From Massilia sp. Root133 (GTDB lineage: Bacteria > Pseudomonadota > Gammaproteobacteria > Burkholderiales > Burkholderiaceae_D), in NCBI RefSeq assembly GCF_001426525.1, contig NZ_LMEW01000031.1, forward strand, positions 445,949 through 509,948: DNA of 64,000 nt, given 5' to 3'. The notes beneath the pieces were generated by a model. That model saw nothing but the letters and a program-made list of their open reading frames with translations. It was not told where the DNA came from and did not search any database. Position 1 is the first letter of the stretch. Each line of letters opens with the position of its first letter. The translations under genes and the position numbers were made by a program. This document shows, piece by piece, positions 59,121 through 64,000 of the stretch.

Positions 59121-61742
59121 CGCGAACAGGCCGGCCGGATCGACCGGCTTGACGAAATAACTGTCGAAGCCGGCATACGCCGCGCTGGCCTGGTCGGACT
59201 GCTGGCCATACCCCGTGATGGCGACGAGCGTCGCCTCGCTGCAGCCGGGCACCTTGCGCAGCCGGCGCGCCAGTTCGTAGCCGTTCATGCCGGGCAGGCC
59301 GATGTCGAGCAGGAACGCGTCGTAATGCGCTTGCGCGGCCCGTTCCAGCGCCTCGCCCGGGTGGTGCATCACCGCCACGTGGTGGCCGCCCGATTCCAGC
59401 AGCAGGCCCAGCGTCATGGCGGCGTCGACGTTGTCATCCACCAGCATCAGCGACAGCCCGCGCGCCGCGCCCGGTGCCGCGGGACCGGCCGCGGCCGTGC
59501 CGCCGGCGGGTGCGGTGGCGCTGTGCAGCCGCGGCAGGCGGATCGTGAATTCGCTGCCCAGGTTGCGGCCTTCGCTGGCCGCCGTCACCATCCCGCCGTG
59601 CAGTTCCACGAGACTCTTCACTAGCGCAAGGCCGAGTCCGAGGCCGCCCTGCGAGCGGTCCGGCGTGCGCTCGGCCTGCGAGAACAGGTCGAACACGGTC
59701 GGCAGCAGTTCGGCGGAGATGCCGATGCCGTTGTCCGACACGGTCACGAGCACCTGCTCGGGCGTGATGCCCATCCAGATCGACAGCCGGCCGCCTTCGT
59801 GCGTGTACTTCGCCGCGTTGTTCAGGAGGTTCGCGAGCACCTGCACGAGGCGCTTCGGATCGCCTTCGACGATGGCCGGTTCCGTCGACAAATGCAGCGC
59901 CAGCTGGTGGCGGCGCGCCTCGATCAGCGGGCGCACCTGCTCCACCGCGTCGCCGATCACGCGGCGCAGGTCGACCTCCTCGCGCGTCAGCACGACGAGC
60001 CCGCGCGTAACGCGCGAGACGTCGAGCAGGTCGTCGATCAGGCCCGTCATGTGCGCCACCTGGCGCGCGATGATGGCGCTCGTGCGCTCCACGCGGACAT
60101 TGTCCGGCGGGCCCAGGTTCAGGAGCTGCGCGGCGGCCGAGATCGGCGCCAGCGGGTTGCGCAGCTCGTGCGCCAGCATCGCGAGGAATTCGTCCTTGCG
60201 GCGGTCGGCGAGGCGCAGCGCGTCTTCCGCGCGCACGCGCTCGACGGCGCTCCACGCGCGCTCGGCGACGTCCTCGATCAGGCGCACGATGTCGGCGCTC
60301 CACACGCGCGGCAGGTTATCGTTGATGAACAGACAGCTCGTCAGCGCGCCATTGCGGTTCAAGGGCACGACGACGGCGGAGCGGATCTGCAGCGCCGCAT
60401 AGTTCGGCCACACGTCGGGGCCGCTCGTGCGCGGGTCGCGCTGCAGGTCGCTCGACACCCACGTGCCCAGGCTCAGCGTGCTGAAATTCGCCACGCCGAA
60501 CAGCGCGGCGGGGAAGGTGCCGTTCAGTTCGGCGACGATGCCGTCCGTGTAGTTCGAGTGGAAGGTGACGAGCTGCTTGTCGGCGTCGTAGTCGCCGTAC
60601 AGCACGCGGCTGGCCTGCAGGAAGCGGCCCAGCATGGCGCCGGTCTGGACGAAGATCTGCGCCGGGTCGTTCAGGCGGCGCAGCAGGTCCGACACTTCGA
60701 GCCGGAATTCGTTCATGTCGAGCAGCGTCGTCTGGCGCGCGACGGCGTCGCGCAAGGCCTGTTCCGCGCGCACGCGGTCCAGCGCTTCCCAGCTGCGCTC
60801 GGCGATGTCGGTGGCGAGGCGCTGCGCTTCCTCGTCCCAGTCGCGCGTCTGGGTGGAATAGCCGACGAGGGCCGCCACGAGCTGGCCGCGCCTGACCTTG
60901 GGCACGACGAGGATCGCGCGCGCGCCCGCGGCCGCGTAGCGCTCGCCGCGCGCGGGGAGCCTCGGGTCGGCCGTCGCGTCGCGCACGGCCAGCGGCGAAC
61001 CCGTGCGCAGCAGGGCCAGCGCCTGCGGGCCGAAGTCGTCCAGGCGGGCGCGCCGGCCGATGAGCGGCGCGCCCGCGTCGCGGGCCCAGTCGTGCATCAC
61101 TTCGAAGCTGCCGTCTTCCTCGTCCGTTTCGACATAGCAGGCGCGCTCGAGTTCCAGGTGCTTGCCGAGCAAGGTGCACGACCCTTCGATGATGTCGGAC
61201 GGGTGGTGCAGGCGGCGCAGGCTGTCGACCACCTGCAGCTGCACGGCGTGGCGCCGTTCCAGCTGCACGCGCTGGGTCGTCTCGCTCGTCACGCACAGCA
61301 TGCCGCGCACGGTGCCGGCATCGTCGCGCACCGGAGAATAGGCCAGCGTGAACCAGGCGTTGTACGGCTTGCCGTTGCGGTCGATCGGGCTCGGCACGTC
61401 CTCGCCGTACGTGGCGTGGCCCGCGAGGGCACGTTCGACCAGCGGCTTCAGGCCGGGCCAGCGGTCGGGCCAGACCTGCGCCAGCGGGCGGCCGAGCGAA
61501 GCGGGATGGGTGCCGTCGAGGAGGGGAATGAAGGCGGCGTTGTACAGCAGCGCCAGGTGCGGGCCCCAGGCGAGGTACATGGGGAATTCGGATTCGAGGA
61601 TCAGGCTGACCGCATTGCGCAATGCGGGACTCCAGCGGTCCGGCGGGCCGAGGGGGGACGCCGACCAGTCATGGACGTGGTAACCGGCGCGGACGGCGCC
61701 GGTGCTGCCGAGGAGATGAAAGTCGCGCGTTGCCGCTTCCAT
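59094..61742 (-). CDS. Hybrid histidine kinase: PAS-GAF-GAF-HisKA-HATPase-REC
   Basis: An 882-residue soluble kinase without a membrane helix. A PAS domain (about 40-165), two GAF-like domains (about 170-325 and 345-510), HisKA with phospho-acceptor His525 in DEFLAMLAHELRNPLAP, HATPase with NLLNNAAKYTHEGG and SQGGLGLGLALVKSLVELHG, and a C-terminal receiver with Asp813 in AFLLDIGLPGMNGYEL. The order suits a phosphorelay sensor of intracellular signals, perhaps light or redox through GAF; no chromophore cysteine is obvious. No response-regulator gene is adjacent. Confidence 0.92.
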   Translation of the reverse strand: MEAATRDFHLLGSTGAVRAGYHVHDWSASPLGPPDRWSPALRNAVSLILESEFPMYLAWGPHLALLYNAAFIPLLDGTHPASLGRPLAQVWPDRWPGLKPLVERALAGHATYGEDVPSPIDRNGKPYNAWFTLAYSPVRDDAGTVRGMLCVTSETTQRVQLERRHAVQLQVVDSLRRLHHPSDIIEGSCTLLGKHLELERACYVETDEEDGSFEVMHDWARDAGAPLIGRRARLDDFGPQALALLRTGSPLAVRDATADPRLPARGERYAAAGARAILVVPKVRRGQLVAALVGYSTQTRDWDEEAQRLATDIAERSWEALDRVRAEQALRDAVARQTTLLDMNEFRLEVSDLLRRLNDPAQIFVQTGAMLGRFLQASRVLYGDYDADKQLVTFHSNYTDGIVAELNGTFPAALFGVANFSTLSLGTWVSSDLQRDPRTSGPDVWPNYAALQIRSAVVVPLNRNGALTSCLFINDNLPRVWSADIVRLIEDVAERAWSAVERVRAEDALRLADRRKDEFLAMLAHELRNPLAPISAAAQLLNLGPPDNVRVERTSAIIARQVAHMTGLIDDLLDVSRVTRGLVVLTREEVDLRRVIGDAVEQVRPLIEARRHQLALHLSTEPAIVEGDPKRLVQVLANLLNNAAKYTHEGGRLSIWMGITPEQVLVTVSDNGIGISAELLPTVFDLFSQAERTPDRSQGGLGLGLALVKSLVELHGGMVTAASEGRNLGSEFTIRLPRLHSATAPAGGTAAAGPAAPGAARGLSLMLVDDNVDAAMTLGLLLESGGHHVAVMHHPGEALERAAQAHYDAFLLDIGLPGMNGYELARRLRKVPGCSEATLVAITGYGQQSDQASAAYAGFDSYFVKPVDPAGLFALLDRVAAR

Positions 61743-62072
61743 GCCGATCGCTTCCGAGTCCGAAAGCGGTCATTTTATGCGCAAATGCATAAGCTGGAAC
61801 GGCTATGCAAAAAAATACATTTTCCGCGCGAGAAACTCCGTTGATACCTGGAGAATAAAATGTCTCCGAAGGACCATTTGTGGCGGCAAACGTACTGCTG
61901 ATGCCGAGGGGATTGGGTTTGATGGCAAGACTATAACGGACGTCCCGAGCGCGTGGCGCACGGGACGTCAATACGGCACTAGCCGTCGTCCCCGCGGAAG
62001 CGGGAACCCATGCCGAGCTGAACGTGGACGCTCGGTATGGATTCCCGCGTGCGCGGGAATGACGGCGTCATG
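61743..62072. other. Intergenic region with palindrome and repeat copy 4
   Basis: 330 bp between the hybrid kinase start and the TonB receptor stop; no credible gene. It holds a palindrome with perfect 9-bp arms GACGTCCCG (61939-61947) and CGGGACGTC (61961-61969), a candidate stop for the receptor transcript. Repeat copy 4 (61984-62065) follows: CGTCGTCCCCGCGGAAGCGG at left, CCCGCGTGCGCGGGAATGAC at right, again with inverted ends. The AT-rich stretch 61770-61860 probably contains the kinase promoter. Confidence 0.7.
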
Positions 62073-64000
62073 TCAGAACTTTGCTCTTACGCCGAACACG
62101 ACATTCCGTCCCGGCAGCGGCGCAATGTCCTTCAGCAGCGACGTGGCCAGGCGGATGTCCTCGTTGAGCAGGTTCTTCGCCGTCACGAAGTACGTCAGGT
62201 CCAGGTGCTCGAGCCTCTGCGTGTACGAGACATTGGCATTGACCTGGTTGTACGACGGCGTCGTGGACGTCTCGAACGCCGCGAGGCGGTCCTGGCCGCG
62301 GGCGTGTGTCCAGTCGAGGCCGGCGCGCCAGTGCGGCTGGCGGTAGCCGATCGCGGCGCCCACGCGGTCGGCCGGCTGCAGCGGCAGGTTGCCGGCGTCG
62401 TCGAGGTAGCCGCGCGAGGTGTCCGCGAACACGCGGCCGTTCCAGCCCATGCCGATCTGGTTCCACGTCATCTCCGCTTCCGCGCCCTGGACGTGCGCCT
62501 TGGCCTGCTGGAACAGGCGCTGGCGGAACTCGCCGCCCGGGTTGCCGTCCTCGTCGAACGACGCGTCCATGATGTGGCCGTAGATGAAGTTGTTGACGTT
62601 GTTGCGGTACGCGTTCACGCGCCAGCGCAGCAGGCCACTCGTCTTTTGCAGCGACAGCTCGATGTTGCGCGAGACTTCCTTTTGCAGGTTCGGATCGCCC
62701 ACGTCGAACGTGAGCGTGGCGTCGTGCGGGCCGCCCGAATACAGTTCCTCCGTCGCGGGCGCGCGCTGCGCGTACGACACCGTCGCGCCGGCCGAATACC
62801 CCTTCGTGAACGGCCACAGCGCGCCGATCGAGCCGGAGCCCAGGTCGAAGGTACGCTCACGGTTGGAGACCGGCTTGCGGTCGACGTTTTCATAGCGCAG
62901 ACCCGCGTTCCAGCGCAGCGGGCCCTGGCTCCATTCCTCGACGAGGAAGGCGGCCTGCGTCGTCGAATGCGTCACGGGCACGGTGTCCGGCCCGCCTGCC
63001 GCGCTCAGCGCCGAGAAATGCGTGTTTTCCGTCTGCACGCCGAACGTGCCGTGCAGGCCCAGGCTCGTGATCGGCTTGTGCGTCAGCTCGACGCGCGATT
63101 CGAACGATTTATTGGAGAACAGCGTGGCCGGCACGCCGTCGTCCAGCTCGGCGTGGTGGTAGTCCGTATAGCCGGCCTTCACGCGCGCGCTTTCGAGGCC
63201 GGCGAGCGGGTTCTTGACGACGCTGTCGAAGTCGTAGCGGTTCTGGCGCTGGTCGATGTGCGATCCCTCGTCGGTCGGGATGCCATAGAAATTCGTCAAG
63301 TGCGAGGCCGACAGGCCCGCATAGCCCCAGTCGTCGATGTACGAACCGCCGATGCCGATGTTGCGCTCCTTCGTGTCGGAATTCGGCAGGCGGTTCATGC
63401 GCGACGTGGGGTCGTTCACCACGCGCAGGTCGGGGATCTGGTAGTCGTCCGTGTTGCGCGCGTTGCCGTCCAGGTGCAGGCCGATCTTGCCGATGGAGCC
63501 GTCCAGCGTGCCGGACATGTCCTTGCCGTTGTCGACGGTGCTGAGGCGGGTCTCGACCTGGCCCGTCAACTTCGGTTCCAGCGCCGTCGGGATGCGTTCG
63601 TTGACGACGTTGACGAGGCCGCCGATGGCGCCCGAGCCGTACAGCAGGGCGGCGGGGCCGCGCAGGATCTCGATCTGGCGCGCGATGGCGCCTTCGGACG
63701 CGACGGCGTGGTCGTTCGACAGGCCGGACACGTCCGACGTCGCCATGCCGTTTTCCAGCATTTTCACGCGCGAACCTTCCATGCCGCGGATGATGGGGCG
63801 CGACGCGCCCGCGCCGAACGCGGAGGCGGACACGCCCAGTTCGTTCTGCAGGGTTTCGCCCAGCGAGCTGCCGACCTTGTCGCGCAACTCGTCGCCGGCG
63901 AGCACTTTAGCCGGCGTGAGGATCTGGTCGCCTTCGCCGTTGCGCAGCGGGCTGGCGGTGACGACGACTTGCTGGATCTTGCCGTCGTTGATGATTTCCT
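62073..64000 (-). CDS. TonB-dependent receptor, ZnuD-like (5' end outside window)
   Basis: The frame is open from the right edge to the stop at 62073, about 642 residues without the signal peptide. The plug includes LGVSASAFGAGASRPIIRGM and GPAALLYGSGAIGGLVNVVN, with SGLSNDHAVASEGAIARQIE, closely resembling ZnuD zinc receptors of Neisseria. The N-terminal part reads QQVVVTASPLRNGEGDQILT, a TonB-box-like region. The barrel ends VFGVRAKF. Family and motif suggest zinc or heme-type uptake; substrate needs direct evidence. A zinc-uptake (Zur) site, if any, would be beyond the right edge. Confidence 0.88.
   Translation of the reverse strand, partial: EIINDGKIQQVVVTASPLRNGEGDQILTPAKVLAGDELRDKVGSSLGETLQNELGVSASAFGAGASRPIIRGMEGSRVKMLENGMATSDVSGLSNDHAVASEGAIARQIEILRGPAALLYGSGAIGGLVNVVNERIPTALEPKLTGQVETRLSTVDNGKDMSGTLDGSIGKIGLHLDGNARNTDDYQIPDLRVVNDPTSRMNRLPNSDTKERNIGIGGSYIDDWGYAGLSASHLTNFYGIPTDEGSHIDQRQNRYDFDSVVKNPLAGLESARVKAGYTDYHHAELDDGVPATLFSNKSFESRVELTHKPITSLGLHGTFGVQTENTHFSALSAAGGPDTVPVTHSTTQAAFLVEEWSQGPLRWNAGLRYENVDRKPVSNRERTFDLGSGSIGALWPFTKGYSAGATVSYAQRAPATEELYSGGPHDATLTFDVGDPNLQKEVSRNIELSLQKTSGLLRWRVNAYRNNVNNFIYGHIMDASFDEDGNPGGEFRQRLFQQAKAHVQGAEAEMTWNQIGMGWNGRVFADTSRGYLDDAGNLPLQPADRVGAAIGYRQPHWRAGLDWTHARGQDRLAAFETSTTPSYNQVNANVSYTQRLEHLDLTYFVTAKNLLNEDIRLATSLLKDIAPLPGRNVVFGVRAKF

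Overview
The window reads as chromosomal DNA of a GC-rich betaproteobacterium, most likely Oxalobacteraceae (Massilia/Telluria-like). This is an inference from gene content: sdhB-sdhE-gltA, sucA-odhB-lpd with a PspC-like gene inside, surE-pcm-nlpD-rpoS, a PEP-CTERM protein, and small palindromic intergenic repeats of the kind seen in this family. No prophage, integrase, IS transposase, CRISPR array, rRNA or tRNA gene was recognised.

Layout. 1-1887: end of the succinate dehydrogenase operon (sdhB tail, sdhE) and gltA with a strong terminator. 1904-3021: DHFR-like reductase plus TetR regulator with a palindromic operator. 3008-6641 (minus): glycosyltransferase operon including a GT2-GT4 fusion. 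6745-8354: small genes (DUF3297, NTF2-like, SRAP/YedK). 8382-13603 (minus): Fur-type promoter driving an IucA/IucC siderophore synthetase, an MFS exporter and a TonB receptor. 13651-16794: gluQ, a CHRD/PEP-CTERM protein, an outer-membrane barrel, DUF421. 16879-23460: an arsenic island: arsH-arsB-arsC-arsR on the minus strand, divergent from a Cys-tailed flavoprotein, an MFS transporter and a second ArsR, followed by an ArsN-like acetyltransferase and an Oxidored-like protein. 23504-26230 (minus): two-component system plus a secreted proline-rich protein. 26435-33898: chemotaxis-type receptors, a triple-CheW coupling protein, FadL-type porin and SGNH esterase. 34083-35513: carboxylesterase. 35507-39885 (minus): Fur-box-controlled flavin electron-transfer operon (PepSY-TM, DUF2271, DUF4198, ApbE, membrane-anchored flavoreductase). 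40160-46370: 2-oxoglutarate dehydrogenase complex. 46450-51509: zapE, a lipoprotein, PP2C-type phosphatase, YdcH-like protein, DinG/YoaA helicase. 51494-53908: two hairpin repeats and a TIR protein coupled to a ParA-like ATPase whose P-loop has decayed. 53972-57521: surE-pcm-nlpD-rpoS. 57690-61742: rlmD and a hybrid histidine kinase. 62073 to the right edge: a ZnuD-like TonB receptor, truncated by the window.

Connections. Several loci concern metals: siderophore synthesis, export and uptake; a putative Fur-controlled extracytoplasmic flavin reductase that could release iron from ferric chelates; arsenic/organoarsenical detoxification; and a zinc-type TonB receptor. The most unusual items are the TIR/pseudo-ATPase pair, the ApbE-DUF2271 flavinylation operon, the Cys-rich tail on the arsenic-island flavoprotein, and the matching proline-rich tracts in a sensor kinase and the secreted protein encoded beside it.
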